From a candidate division TA06 bacterium SM23_40 (GTDB lineage: Bacteria > LJUI01 > SM1-40), in the NCBI GenBank assembly GCA_001303705.1, contig LJUI01000001.1:11711-75710 (forward strand): a stretch of 64,000 nt of DNA, in the 5' to 3' direction. Both the position numbers and the translations under genes were made by a program. Below, piece after piece: positions 24,900 to 34,124 of the stretch (its first letter is position 1; every line of letters begins with the position of its first letter). The notes beneath the pieces were generated by a model. It did not search any database, was not told where the DNA came from, and saw only the letters and a list, made by a program, of their open reading frames with translations.

Positions 24900-25856
24900 C
24901 TACGATGGTCCCCTCCCGATCGATCCCACGATCAACAACCCACATGCTACGCAGGCGACCCCGATCGCGTAGCAGGCAAGGACAGCTCCCCGGTGGCCTA
25001 AGCCACGCTCTACCATTCTGTTATAGATGTGCCCGAGATCACCCGCAAGTATCGATTGCCGCTGCCGGCGCCGACGGACTATGCTCCACGCCGTGTCGAC
25101 GATCGGTAGGCCGAGAATGACGAGCGGCGCTACAAACCAACGCGGATCGTGGCGGTCCGTCACGACGCCGATCATGAGAACGGCGAGCAAGAAGCCGATC
25201 AGATTCGATCCAGAGTCTCCCAGGAATATCCTCGCAGGGTGGAAGTTATGAAGGAGGAATCCAAGACAGCTTCCCAAGAGAACAAGCGCGAGTCCACTCA
25301 CGATAGGAACTCCCGCCGCCATACCGACTGCGACGAAACCAAGCGCAGCGATAGCGGCAACGCCAGTCGCAAGCCCATCGAGCCCATCGATGAGGTTCAT
25401 CGCGTTCGAGCTTCCCAGGACGTAAACCGGTACGATGATGACAGCCAGCGGAGCCGGGAGGAAGTCCGGCCTGATGCCAACGAGAACGAGACAGCCAGCT
25501 GCCGCCAGCTGCCCGATTGCTTTAACCAGTGGGGTAGTGCCCTTCGTGTCGTCCCACAGGCCGACGCACGTCACGATGCCTGCACCGGTCAATACCCCTA
25601 TCATCTCCCGCGACCAAGAGATCGCCCCGCTGCCTGCTGCCATCCCCCCGAGCACCGCCACGAGCAGGCCGCCGGCCAACGCCAAGCCTCCTGATCGAGG
25701 GATCGGCCTGGTATGGATCTTTCCCTGTCCCGGGCTGTCGACCGCACCGATTCTCCGCCCCACTCGACCGGCCACGGGGGTGAGAAGAGCTGTGCCTGCC
25801 ACCGCCACCCAGAATGGAAGACTGCTGAGGACTGCGCGCAGGCTATCGAGAATCAC
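24900..25856 (-). CDS. MraY/WecA-family undecaprenyl-phosphate sugar-1-phosphate transferase
   Basis: A 318-residue polytopic enzyme. I chose the GTG at 25856 because GGAGGTG lies seven bases upstream, although the frame stays open to 25940. Family motifs are visible: GKIHTRPIPRSGG near the N terminus, LWDDTKGTTPLVKAIGQL, the catalytic-loop pattern NAMNLIDGLDGLATG, FHPARIFLGDSGSNLIGFLL, and DRHDPRWFVAPLVILGLPIVD. These enzymes load the first sugar phosphate onto the lipid carrier on the cytoplasmic face. In this locus it is the probable initiating transferase. The start sits five bases after the stop of the upstream glycosyltransferase. Confidence 0.92.
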   Translation of the reverse strand: MILDSLRAVLSSLPFWVAVAGTALLTPVAGRVGRRIGAVDSPGQGKIHTRPIPRSGGLALAGGLLVAVLGGMAAGSGAISWSREMIGVLTGAGIVTCVGLWDDTKGTTPLVKAIGQLAAAGCLVLVGIRPDFLPAPLAVIIVPVYVLGSSNAMNLIDGLDGLATGVAAIAALGFVAVGMAAGVPIVSGLALVLLGSCLGFLLHNFHPARIFLGDSGSNLIGFLLAVLMIGVVTDRHDPRWFVAPLVILGLPIVDTAWSIVRRRRQRQSILAGDLGHIYNRMVERGLGHRGAVLACYAIGVACVACGLLIVGSIGRGPS

Positions 25857-25860
25857 CAGG

Positions 25861-27147
25861 TCACACCTCCAATCTTGCCAGTTCCCTCCGGCGGCTGAAC
25901 CTGCGTCCGGAGCTCCGTCCTTCACGATCGTTGACCACATCGTCCAGCAAACTCAAGTAGCGCCCGGCCACAATCTGGCGTGAGCAGTTGACAAGAGCAA
26001 AGCGCCGTCCGTTCCTCCCGAGACACTCCCTCTGTGCCTGGTTCCCTGTTAACGCAAGCACAGCACGGCAAAGCGATTCAGGATCGTCCGGCTCGGCTGC
26101 CGTACCAGCACCAGCCTTCTCCACCAGCATGCGGGCCTGGCCCTTTCCAGCGATCACGATCGGACGCCCGCATGCCATGTAGTCGAACAGCTTGGCTGGC
26201 AGATTTCCCAGATTGAGTTCGCACCGCCCCGTCTGGACAAGACATATATCAGCCGAAGAGATGAGCGATGCCACCCTTCGCCTGGACTGCAGTGGGAGAA
26301 TGACAACATTCCTGAGCCGCCATTCCGCCCTGGCGCGCTCCAACTTGCCTCGATCGCATCCATCGCCGACAAGAACGAACCCGATGTCGGGAGTCCCCTT
26401 CAGAAGAGCGGCTGCCTTTAGCACCGTAATCAGGTTCTGCTGGAGGCCGAAGGTCCCGGCGTACAGCACGATATGCTTCCCATTCCGGAATAGCTCCTTG
26501 AGCAGAGGATCACGCTCGCGGCGCGGTCGAAATAGGAAGGTATCAGTCCCATTGATGATGATTTTGACGTTTCCCCTCGACACGCCGTGATTGAGGACGT
26601 GGTCCACGAAACCCGGTGAGACGACAACTACGCGCGAAGCATGCCGGTAGCAGATACGCTCTGCTAACCGTGCCAGCTTAATGATGCTACGGTTGCGGAT
26701 GATGCCAAACGAAATGGCCGCGTCGGGCCAAAGATCACGCACCTCGAAGACAAATGGCCTTCTCCTCGACCGCGCCACCGCAAGTCCAACAAGCCCTACC
26801 TCAAGCGGCGGCGAGCTCGCAACCACTACGTCGCACTCACCAGCGAAGAGGCTCGCCACACCGGCCGAGACCATGAACGACAGATGACCCAGAACACGAC
26901 GGACGAACGAGCCGGCGCTTGCGGGAATCGCAAAGACCCGGATGACCCGCACGCCATCGACTCGCTCGACACGCCACAAGCGATGTCGATAGCCCGGACG
27001 GATCACCCCGCTCGGGTAGTTGGGCATCCCGGTGATCACGGTGACGCTCAGCCCACTGCGCACCCATTCCCGTGACACTTCGTGTATCTTAGTCGCCGAA
27101 GGTTCGACTTCCGGCGGGAAGTACTGGTTGACGATGAGCACGCGCAC
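25861..27147 (-). CDS. Family 4 glycosyltransferase (WbuB-like)
   Basis: A 428-residue GT-B enzyme. The N-terminal domain starts RVLIVNQYFPPEVEPSATK, followed by GMPNYPSGVI and FEVRDLWPDAAISFGI, a pattern typical of WbuB/WcaI-like transferases. The C-terminal donor-binding domain has IVLYAGTFGLQQNL, VLVGDGCDRGKLE, then LPAKLFDYMACGRPIVIAG with the EX7E-type region around it. It probably adds an acetamido-deoxy sugar early in repeat-unit assembly, because WbuB relatives do and because the initiating transferase is next. The start lies inside the 3' end of the asnB-like gene (59-base overlap). Confidence 0.88.
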   Translation of the reverse strand: MRVLIVNQYFPPEVEPSATKIHEVSREWVRSGLSVTVITGMPNYPSGVIRPGYRHRLWRVERVDGVRVIRVFAIPASAGSFVRRVLGHLSFMVSAGVASLFAGECDVVVASSPPLEVGLVGLAVARSRRRPFVFEVRDLWPDAAISFGIIRNRSIIKLARLAERICYRHASRVVVVSPGFVDHVLNHGVSRGNVKIIINGTDTFLFRPRRERDPLLKELFRNGKHIVLYAGTFGLQQNLITVLKAAALLKGTPDIGFVLVGDGCDRGKLERARAEWRLRNVVILPLQSRRRVASLISSADICLVQTGRCELNLGNLPAKLFDYMACGRPIVIAGKGQARMLVEKAGAGTAAEPDDPESLCRAVLALTGNQAQRECLGRNGRRFALVNCSRQIVAGRYLSLLDDVVNDREGRSSGRRFSRRRELARLEV

Positions 27148-29062
27148 GAGCTTCCCTCTTCTCTTTCTGGCTCAGGCGGCCCTCCCCGTCCAGATAGAGG
27201 CGGTTCCAGAGCTCCAGGATCAGCAGTGCCCAGACACGTACTCCAGATCCGCGTTTCCCGTCGAGACATTCGAACAGCAGCCGCTCGATTCGATCTCCCC
27301 TGAAATATGGACGGCGAAGTGTGCTGGGATCGAGCAGAACTTCCTGTACATAGACACGCAACTCTCTACGCAACCAGCGCTCAACCGGAAGTACGAACCC
27401 CTGCTTGCGCCTGGACAACGTGTCGCGCGGGAGAAGGTCACGCACCGCCTCCCTCATAAGATACTTCGGTCTCAGATGGCGCATCTTCACCCACGAAGGG
27501 ATTCCGAGGGCATATTCGACGAGGCGATGGTCACACAGAGGTACACGCGTTTCGAGAGATACGGCCATACTCATTCGATCGAAGTATGTCAGGAGGTTAT
27601 CTGTCAGGTAGGCCCTCACATCGGTATAAGCGAGTTGATTCACCGGGTCGCTCCCATCATCCTGTCTTAGATAGGGATCGAGGACCGATGCGCTGTCCTC
27701 ACCACCGAGAGCAGCACAGAGGTCTGGCGAGTACAGCTCTCTTTTCTCGTCCTCGGTGAACAGAGATATCAGGCCGAAGTAGCGCCGCTCTCGACTCATG
27801 TCCGCAACCCGGTCGAATTCGCGAAATCGATATATCAGCCGATTGAAGTGCGGGTCGTGCTCCATCACATCAAGGATTCTGGAAACAGTGTGGCGACGCA
27901 GTCGACGGGGCAACTCGGCATACCACGCAATAAACCTCCATCCGATATATCTCGGATAGCCGCCAAACAACTCGTCCCCTCCGATACCGTTCAATACGAC
28001 ACTGACATAACGCTTCGCCATCTCTGAAATAAGGTACGCGGCGATCGCCGTCGGATTGCCGAACGGCTCGTCGAAGAAACGGACCATGCGAGGTAGGTAC
28101 GACACAATGTTCGGGCTCACGAGAAGTTCATGATGCTCAGTGCCGTACATACCGGCGATGTGGCGGGCGTATGCCCGTTCGTCACAGTGCTGATCCTCCT
28201 CCTCCGCAAAGCCCACCGTGAACGTCCTGAGCCGTTCGGCTGAGTAGGTGGCCGCCAAGGCGGTAACGGTACTCGAGTCGGCCCCACCGCTGAGAAGAAC
28301 ACCCACAGGTGAATCGCTCCGCAGCTCCCGCCGCACCGCATCTTCCATGAGGTGCCGGATCGCCTCGCGATGCTGTGTGGGCGTCCTGCCGTCGGGATTG
28401 TGGGGTTGCACCTCCCAGTAGCATCGCGTCGCCACCACCCCCCCACGATAGGTGAGGAGGTGCCCGGGACGGAGCTTGCGAATGTTCTTCATCATAGTGC
28501 GGGGCGCAGGAACGCAGAGATAGCTCAGGTAGTCATGGAGGGCTCGTGGATCGACCTCAACTCCAAGCGATTCGTATTCGAGCAGCGCCTTGATCTCAGA
28601 ACCGAACAGCAACCTATTGCCGAGAATCGCGTAGTGGAGCGGCTTGATACCGATCCTGTCTCTGGCAAGCATGAGGACACGTTGCCGCCCGTCCCAGAGA
28701 GCAAAGGCAAACATCCCCTCGATCCACTGGAGGCAACCTTCTCCCTTTTCCTCATACAGATGGAGAATTGTCTCTGTATCGCTCGCCGTGCGGAAGGTGT
28801 GTCCCTTGGATAGCAGCTGCCGTCTCAGCTCGGGCGAGTTGTAGATCTCTCCGTCGAAAACGATCCAGATCGTCCTCTCCTCGTTGTGCATTGGCTGACG
28901 CCCGGTCACCGAATCGATGACGGCCAGTCGGGTCGAACCCAGGCCAACCCCTTCATCGCAGAACATGCCCCACCCGTCTGGACCGCGGTGTCTCAGTGTC
29001 GCGCACATACGCACTAGTAGATCGCGTTCACTGAACCCCGCCATACCGCAGATGCCGCACAT
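27089..29062 (-). CDS. asnB: Asparagine synthetase-type amidotransferase
   Basis: A 657-residue glutamine-hydrolysing enzyme. Cys2 (MCGICGMAGF) is the N-terminal nucleophile of the class II glutaminase domain, followed by RHRGPDGWG, STRLAVID and VFDGEIYN. The synthetase domain has the ATP-pyrophosphatase P-loop SGGADSS near residue 265 and GGDELFGGYPRY. It is a full-length AsnB. In polysaccharide loci, AsnB homologues (for example WbpS) are thought to amidate uronic-acid sugars instead of making asparagine. The C terminus overlaps the next gene by 59 bases and its start overlaps the upstream glycosyltransferase by 35. Confidence 0.9.
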   Translation of the reverse strand: MCGICGMAGFSERDLLVRMCATLRHRGPDGWGMFCDEGVGLGSTRLAVIDSVTGRQPMHNEERTIWIVFDGEIYNSPELRRQLLSKGHTFRTASDTETILHLYEEKGEGCLQWIEGMFAFALWDGRQRVLMLARDRIGIKPLHYAILGNRLLFGSEIKALLEYESLGVEVDPRALHDYLSYLCVPAPRTMMKNIRKLRPGHLLTYRGGVVATRCYWEVQPHNPDGRTPTQHREAIRHLMEDAVRRELRSDSPVGVLLSGGADSSTVTALAATYSAERLRTFTVGFAEEEDQHCDERAYARHIAGMYGTEHHELLVSPNIVSYLPRMVRFFDEPFGNPTAIAAYLISEMAKRYVSVVLNGIGGDELFGGYPRYIGWRFIAWYAELPRRLRRHTVSRILDVMEHDPHFNRLIYRFREFDRVADMSRERRYFGLISLFTEDEKRELYSPDLCAALGGEDSASVLDPYLRQDDGSDPVNQLAYTDVRAYLTDNLLTYFDRMSMAVSLETRVPLCDHRLVEYALGIPSWVKMRHLRPKYLMREAVRDLLPRDTLSRRKQGFVLPVERWLRRELRVYVQEVLLDPSTLRRPYFRGDRIERLLFECLDGKRGSGVRVWALLILELWNRLYLDGEGRLSQKEKREARARAHRQPVLPAGSRTFGD

Positions 29063-30239
29063 TTGGGTCTCCCAGTCTCTCTTCCACGTCGGTGCAATCG
29101 CTCAGCACCGACCACAATTTCGTTGTAGTTGATGCCCAGTTGAAATCGTGCTCGACTCTGCGCCTGCCTGAAGAGCCGAGCCTCTGCGCCAGGGCCCCAT
29201 CTCGCAAGATAGTGACCAGCGCTCTCGCGATGCCATCGACATCGCCTGGCTCGACCAATAGACCAGTGACACCTGCGACTATTGCCTCGCCCACGCCCCC
29301 CGAGTCTCCTCCCACTACTGGCTTGCCGCAGGCATTCGCTTCGAGAAAGACGAGTCCAAACCCTTCAACGTCCTTTTCCGTCTCATGTGGAATCATGACC
29401 AAGACATCGGCCAGATTGTACATCTGTACAAGTCGACCCTCATCCACGGAACCAGCAAACCTGATCCATCCATCCACCCCCAGGCCGCGCGCAAGCTCCT
29501 CCAACTCACGCTTACGCGGCCCTTCGCCAACGACAAGATAGACGGCCTCCCGCACCTGCCTGATGACCTCTGGCAGCGCCTGAATGACGTCCGCATGTCC
29601 TTTGTGATAGTCAAGCCTCGCCACCGTGAGGATCACGCGTTTCCCCTCCAGACCGTACGCCGCAACCAGATCCGCCGACGGCGGCTGCATGCAGAATCTC
29701 TTCTCGTCAACGCCATTCGGGACGGCTGTAGCCCTGGTAGGATCCGCTCCCGCCAGCACCGCCAGAGCGCGCGTGTAGTCACTGACGGCCACGACAGCTT
29801 CCGCACTCTTCAGCACCCTTCGCCGGAGCCAACCGAGTCGCCTCCTCACCGCATCCTTCAGCCTCTCCCCCGCATTCTGCCGATCGAGCAGTTCCGACCC
29901 GTGAGCGGCAACAACATATGGCACGGAGACAAGCCGTGAGACGAGCATGGCAATGGCACCACATGGCAACCAGACAGCGTTGAAAATGACGTCTGCGCGC
30001 CCCCTCAGTGCGAACCAGAGTGTAACCAAGAACATCGCGGCTTCCCTGACCAGGCCGATCCTCGGCACATACACCAATCGAAATGCAGGGTCTCTCCCCA
30101 TACGGCCGCCGCCGCATTTCGGGACGACGACGATTAGATCCTCGGCCCGCGCCGCGAGTTGTCGAGCAACCTCGTACGTGTAGACCTGGACGCCGCCTCG
30201 CGACGGCGGATACCCTGAACTGAGGAAGAGGACTCTCAC
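29028..30239 (-). CDS. Family 4 glycosyltransferase
   Basis: A 403-residue GT-B enzyme. The N-terminal domain opens RVLFLSSGYPPSRGGVQVYTYE, with AHGSELLDRQN before the hinge. The C-terminal domain has VILTVARLDYHKGHADVIQAL, YLVVGEGPRKRELEELA and EKDVEGFGLVFLEANACGKPVVGG, containing the EX7E motif that binds the nucleotide sugar. It is most like PimB/GT4 mannosyltransferase-type enzymes. It is a paralogue of the transferase at 39035-40207. Confidence 0.9.
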   Translation of the reverse strand: MRVLFLSSGYPPSRGGVQVYTYEVARQLAARAEDLIVVVPKCGGGRMGRDPAFRLVYVPRIGLVREAAMFLVTLWFALRGRADVIFNAVWLPCGAIAMLVSRLVSVPYVVAAHGSELLDRQNAGERLKDAVRRRLGWLRRRVLKSAEAVVAVSDYTRALAVLAGADPTRATAVPNGVDEKRFCMQPPSADLVAAYGLEGKRVILTVARLDYHKGHADVIQALPEVIRQVREAVYLVVGEGPRKRELEELARGLGVDGWIRFAGSVDEGRLVQMYNLADVLVMIPHETEKDVEGFGLVFLEANACGKPVVGGDSGGVGEAIVAGVTGLLVEPGDVDGIARALVTILRDGALAQRLGSSGRRRVEHDFNWASTTTKLWSVLSDCTDVEERLGDPNVRHLRYGGVQ

Positions 30240-30256
30240 TATGACTCTCCGTTACG

Positions 30257-31795
30257 CTACTCGATGTAACCCAAGCCCCGGAGTCTCTCGCCCACAATAC
30301 TCTCCGCGACCAGTCTCTCCTCGATCTCAGCCGGCTCGGGTCCCGGGTGCGCACTCTCTTCATATGAGTCGACGTAGCGGATCGGGTGGCGACGTAGAAA
30401 CTCAGGCTCGATGGTCTCTGACAACACTCTCCCATCCATGTCCCTCCCCACCGCCAGGTTCATCAGGACGAGCATCGTCGGAGTCAGGTCGAGGACGCTC
30501 ACCACTCCAATGTCAGCTCCCCTGTTCACTGCAGGCCCCCGCATGATCAGAATCCCCGTCGGATCATGAGTGCCGGAGATCTCCGCCTTCTCTATCAATA
30601 GCTCCTGAAGCCGGACCTCTCCGCCCAGCATGCGTATCGACGGGTTGTCGCCCTGGTCGACGATCTGTCTCGGCCGAATGCCTATCGACGCATCATCTGA
30701 TCCCAGATCGACCTCGAGGAATGACTCCCTGCTGTCCCTGTATTCGATGCCACGCAACATCTCGACGAGTTCACTCCGCTCAGCTCGGCTCCCGGCCCTC
30801 AACCTCAAATGGACCTTGTCGAGGATGATGCTGACATAGACCCTGTCGTCGATACCGAGCCGTTGCAGTAAGAGGCCAACGTTGAGCTGACGCTTCATCC
30901 AGCAGTCTTTGCTGGCTCGAAATCCATGATCCGAGGCAACTATGACATTAGTCTCCCTTCCGACGCTTTGCATCAGACGCCCGACCATCCGGTCCGCAGC
31001 TCGGTAGCATCGCGCCACGACATCTCCGTACCGTCGCTTCTCCCGAGGCGAGACATCTCTAAAGAGATGGGGCTCGTAGTACTTCCAGTAGTGGTGCGAA
31101 ATCCCATCCAGGCCCGCGTAGATGCTGGCTGAGAAGTCCAATCTCTGTTTTCTCATCAGCCGCGAGTAGATATCCCCGGCGATCAACGCCTCCAGAAGTT
31201 GCTTCCGGTAGTGCAGTTCGACATTGCTCGGCTTGAGCAGCCGTTGGTAGAGCGCGACGAGCGCACATCGTGTGAGCGTGGAGACCCTCATCCCATGAAT
31301 GAGCCCACGCAAGCCGACGTCCAGATAGTGCATCAACGCCGTGTTCGTGCTCGGGAGACCCGCCATCTCGATCTCTTTGATGAACCGCAGATGTGCTGGA
31401 ACAGTCTCCGGAGATCGCGCGGTCCAACCCGGCACGACAAATGCGAGGCCCCGCTCGGGCGGCCAGGTGAAGAGATACTTGTACAGTCCGATCTTCGCCT
31501 CTGGTCTCTGTTGACGAACGATGTCCCATATCCGCTTTGCCTTGATGGCTGATTGTGTTGCGAAGAAGTCCTTGATTCCGTGCTTCTCAGGAACCTTACC
31601 GGTGGCAATGCTTGTCCAGACGAGTGGAGAAGCCAGAGGCTCGAATGAGAGCAGATCTCCACGGACCCCTTCCGCTGCCAGGCGAGCAAGCGTGGGCAGC
31701 TGTCCTTTCTCCATCAGCGGCTTCATCACACGCCAGTCGGCGCCGTCAAGCCCAATGAGAAGCATCCTCGGGACTTTGCTCCCCGGAGCTGTCAT
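30257..31795 (-). CDS. Type I phosphodiesterase / alkaline phosphatase superfamily protein
   Basis: About 512 residues from the ATG at 31795, preceded by GAGGAGGAGG; further upstream codons overlap the ferredoxin gene. The phosphodiesterase/nucleotide pyrophosphatase pattern is visible: metal-binding aspartate in LLIGLDGADW, likely nucleophile threonine in SPLVWTSIATG, and the metal site VIVASDHGFRASK. There is no signal peptide, so the enzyme is probably cytoplasmic. Homologues of this form are common in polysaccharide loci of deep-branching bacteria, but their substrate is unknown; candidates are sugar nucleotides or phospho-substituted glycans. It starts within the end of the ferredoxin gene, suggesting coupled translation. 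Confidence 0.85.
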   Translation of the reverse strand: MTAPGSKVPRMLLIGLDGADWRVMKPLMEKGQLPTLARLAAEGVRGDLLSFEPLASPLVWTSIATGKVPEKHGIKDFFATQSAIKAKRIWDIVRQQRPEAKIGLYKYLFTWPPERGLAFVVPGWTARSPETVPAHLRFIKEIEMAGLPSTNTALMHYLDVGLRGLIHGMRVSTLTRCALVALYQRLLKPSNVELHYRKQLLEALIAGDIYSRLMRKQRLDFSASIYAGLDGISHHYWKYYEPHLFRDVSPREKRRYGDVVARCYRAADRMVGRLMQSVGRETNVIVASDHGFRASKDCWMKRQLNVGLLLQRLGIDDRVYVSIILDKVHLRLRAGSRAERSELVEMLRGIEYRDSRESFLEVDLGSDDASIGIRPRQIVDQGDNPSIRMLGGEVRLQELLIEKAEISGTHDPTGILIMRGPAVNRGADIGVVSVLDLTPTMLVLMNLAVGRDMDGRVLSETIEPEFLRRHPIRYVDSYEESAHPGPEPAEIEERLVAESIVGERLRGLGYIE

Positions 31796-32078
31796 CCTCC
31801 TCCTCATTTTCGAAGCTGAACAACAGGCTGATGCTGCCGGAGGGGCAGCGGGCTTTGCAGGCACCGCAGCCAATGCATGCCTCCGTATCGAAGACGTCAG
31901 GATGGGAGAAGACTCCCTCGACGTCCAGAACCATCACGAGCGCACCCTCGGGGCACCCTTCGGCGCAGCAACCGCATCCCTGGCATGTCGTCAGATCGAC
32001 GTTGATCTGCCCGACCAGAACATCAATTCGCAGGACGCTGTCGCTCTCGGTGGCTCCGACCTCAGCTGGCAATTTCAT
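31746..32078 (-). CDS. 2[4Fe-4S] ferredoxin
   Basis: A 110-residue protein from the ATG at 32078, which directly follows GGAGGT. It carries two classical clusters: CQGCGCCAEGCP and CIGCGACKARCP, each of the CxxCxxCxxxCP form (the first has an extra cysteine). The N-terminal 40 residues form a short beta-rich lead (RIDVLVGQINVDLTTC) and the C terminus is very acidic. It overlaps the upstream reductase-like gene by 17 bases and the phosphatase-like gene by about 50, so it is probably the electron donor or acceptor for the reductase-like protein. Confidence 0.88.
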   Translation of the reverse strand: MKLPAEVGATESDSVLRIDVLVGQINVDLTTCQGCGCCAEGCPEGALVMVLDVEGVFSHPDVFDTEACIGCGACKARCPSGSISLLFSFENEEEDDSSGEQSPEDASHWA

Positions 32079-33027
32079 ACCTCCGGTCAAAGTCGTCCCC
32101 CAGTATCGATCGTGCGGCACCGAATGTCTTCTCTGCCTCCTCGATAGTGGCCACGCCGATCGCCGCCGACTCGACGCCCACCTCCTCGAACACATATCTC
32201 AGCGCCCCTTCTGGCTCGATGACGCCTCCGGCCAGGACCTTCTTGGCTATGATTAGCGTGGATCCACGATCGCCCGCCACGTCAAGACATGCGTCCACCG
32301 AAGGATTCATCATGAACCCAAGCGGGTTGAATGGTGCCATTATCACGGGAACGCTGAGCTCCATTGCCGTCAGGTTCCGCCACATCACTCCCAGGTTGTG
32401 AGTGGCAAGCCCAGCGACGGCGCCGGTGGCCCTCACCTTCTTGATGAACGTCTCCACCACAGAGCGATGTCTGATCGCGCATGCCATGTCAGCGAGCATT
32501 CCGTGTAAGAGAATGATCCTGGGATGGACCTGGGAGACAAGACCTATCTCGGTCTCGAGCACCTCTTCGACGAGCGGCAGGACGTTCCCGCTCACGCCGG
32601 CCGAGACGAGACGCGGCATCGATCGGACGATGAACTTGATCTTCTCCCGAGTCGCCGTCCCTGCCATCTCCCCTGTCTGCCTCGCCATCGCCTCGTACAC
32701 ATCGGGCAGAACGGCCACCGTGTCAGGAAGGCCGCCGTATCGAGCCTGGGCCATCTTCAGTGCCTCCACCTGAGCCTGGCGCGCATAGCAGTGTGCCGTC
32801 GTGACGCCCAGCTCGAGGCAGTGCCCGATCACCTCGAGAATTGCTTCAGGGCGGGAAAAGCGACTCCGATATTCCCTCCTCAGTGCTTCGCTCTTGTACG
32901 AGACCCCCTGGAAGGGATTGGACCCGACCATCAGCCGCGGAAGAAGAAGTCTCTCGCTATCCGCCGCGAGCGTAGCACTCACTTCTTGGCCAGATGTCAT
33001 CGTTCTTTCCCCATTCCCGTTCGTCAC
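32062..33027 (-). CDS. TIM-barrel, aldo/keto reductase-like protein
   Basis: A 321-residue protein; the ATG at 33000 is an equally good start. It begins with a strand and the LMVGSNPFQG motif, then beta/alpha repeats with VTTAHCYAR, RIILLHGML, AVAGLATHNLGVM, VIMAPFNPLGFM and a C-terminal AIGVATIEEAEKTF. The order resembles an aldo/keto reductase barrel, where a THN motif and a closing IGV..VEEA segment bind NADPH. The usual D-Y-K-H tetrad is not obvious, so it may be a non-reductase TIM barrel. It is encoded between a Gfo/Idh/MocA oxidoreductase (71-base overlap) and a ferredoxin, and may act on the same sugar intermediate. Confidence 0.55.
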   Translation of the reverse strand: MTNGNGERTMTSGQEVSATLAADSERLLLPRLMVGSNPFQGVSYKSEALRREYRSRFSRPEAILEVIGHCLELGVTTAHCYARQAQVEALKMAQARYGGLPDTVAVLPDVYEAMARQTGEMAGTATREKIKFIVRSMPRLVSAGVSGNVLPLVEEVLETEIGLVSQVHPRIILLHGMLADMACAIRHRSVVETFIKKVRATGAVAGLATHNLGVMWRNLTAMELSVPVIMAPFNPLGFMMNPSVDACLDVAGDRGSTLIIAKKVLAGGVIEPEGALRYVFEEVGVESAAIGVATIEEAEKTFGAARSILGDDFDRRYEIAS

Positions 33028-34063
33028 GATCCAAAGGAAACGAGACGATGGCAGGTTGAGAAGCGGTAGCCTTTAGAGCAGCAACAAATTCATCTACGCG
33101 ATATCCGTCCTCCCAGCTGGGCGAACCAGATCTCCCTGATGTGATCGCCCCGGCAAATGCCTCCATCTCCCGGGAAAGCGGCTTTCCTGTGAAATCGAAG
33201 CCTGTCCGGCCCCAGATCTCTGGACCGTAGAGCACAGACTCCCCTCGCCCGAAATCATCGGTCGGTTCTTGGAGGCGCAGGCACAACTGATCGGTTTCGA
33301 CCAACATCGAGCCTTTAGTCCCAGTCATAGTGAAATTGAAGTGCGGCTTATCGATCCCGTGGTGACTCCACCCGAGATCCACAATCCCGTGGGCCCCGCC
33401 GCGAAATCGACAGACTGCGGACGCGAAGTCGACTAACCCCTCCGCGTTCCCTGCTGTCCCCAGAGCAGCAAGCTCTTCGATCTCTCCTCCGTACCACAAC
33501 ACTATGTCGATGACGTGGGGCGCGAACACCCCGAAGAGCCCTCCGCGATCGATCAGATCCTTGCGCTTCGAGATGTCGACTCGCTCCGCCACCTCTCCGT
33601 CATGGGCGACTGCCATGAGGTAGCGCACGTCCCCGATCACTCCACTGTCGAGCAACTGCTTCGCCTTGGCATAGACAGGATGAAATCTCATGTCGTAGCC
33701 CACCTGATGAACTGCGCCGGTGTGCCGCGCTGCTTCGAGCATTCGCTTCGATTCGGGCAGGGTGGTACCGAGCGGCTTCTCACACAACACGTGCTTTCCC
33801 GCACGTACGGCCTCGATAGCGACCTCGCAGTGGGCATGTGGCGGCGTACAGACCATCACTGCGTCAACGTCTTCCTGCCTCATTGCCCTGGTCAGCGAGC
33901 GATAGCAGGGGACTCCGAACTGCCGGGCAGCAATCCTCCCAACCATTCTGCTCTGTTCCACGAGGCAGACGAGCTCGTAACAGGGAAGCGCATTGGCCAC
34001 CACAGCTCGTGAGACGCCCATCTCACCAACTCCGACGATCGCCAGTCGTATGGCCCTACTCAC
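32957..34063 (-). CDS. Gfo/Idh/MocA-family oxidoreductase
   Basis: A 368-residue NAD(P)-dependent enzyme. A Rossmann fold opens RLAIVGVGEMG, followed by VDAVMVCTPPHAHCEVAIEA and the family's hallmark KHVLCEKPLGTTL with its catalytic lysine. The C-terminal alpha/beta domain includes GGLFGVFAPHVIDIVLWYGG, holding the histidine. Such enzymes oxidise or reduce a hydroxyl of a nucleotide sugar, often at C-3, feeding an aminotransferase. Two aminotransferases are in the locus. Its 3' end overlaps the next gene by about 70 bases. Confidence 0.92.
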   Translation of the reverse strand: MSRAIRLAIVGVGEMGVSRAVVANALPCYELVCLVEQSRMVGRIAARQFGVPCYRSLTRAMRQEDVDAVMVCTPPHAHCEVAIEAVRAGKHVLCEKPLGTTLPESKRMLEAARHTGAVHQVGYDMRFHPVYAKAKQLLDSGVIGDVRYLMAVAHDGEVAERVDISKRKDLIDRGGLFGVFAPHVIDIVLWYGGEIEELAALGTAGNAEGLVDFASAVCRFRGGAHGIVDLGWSHHGIDKPHFNFTMTGTKGSMLVETDQLCLRLQEPTDDFGRGESVLYGPEIWGRTGFDFTGKPLSREMEAFAGAITSGRSGSPSWEDGYRVDEFVAALKATASQPAIVSFPLDRDEREWGKNDDIWPRSECYARGG

Positions 34064-34124
34064 CGACGTCTCCTTTCATCACCGGCTGAAGCGTCCTCCG
34101 GCTCTCATGCCGCTACCTCTTTAT

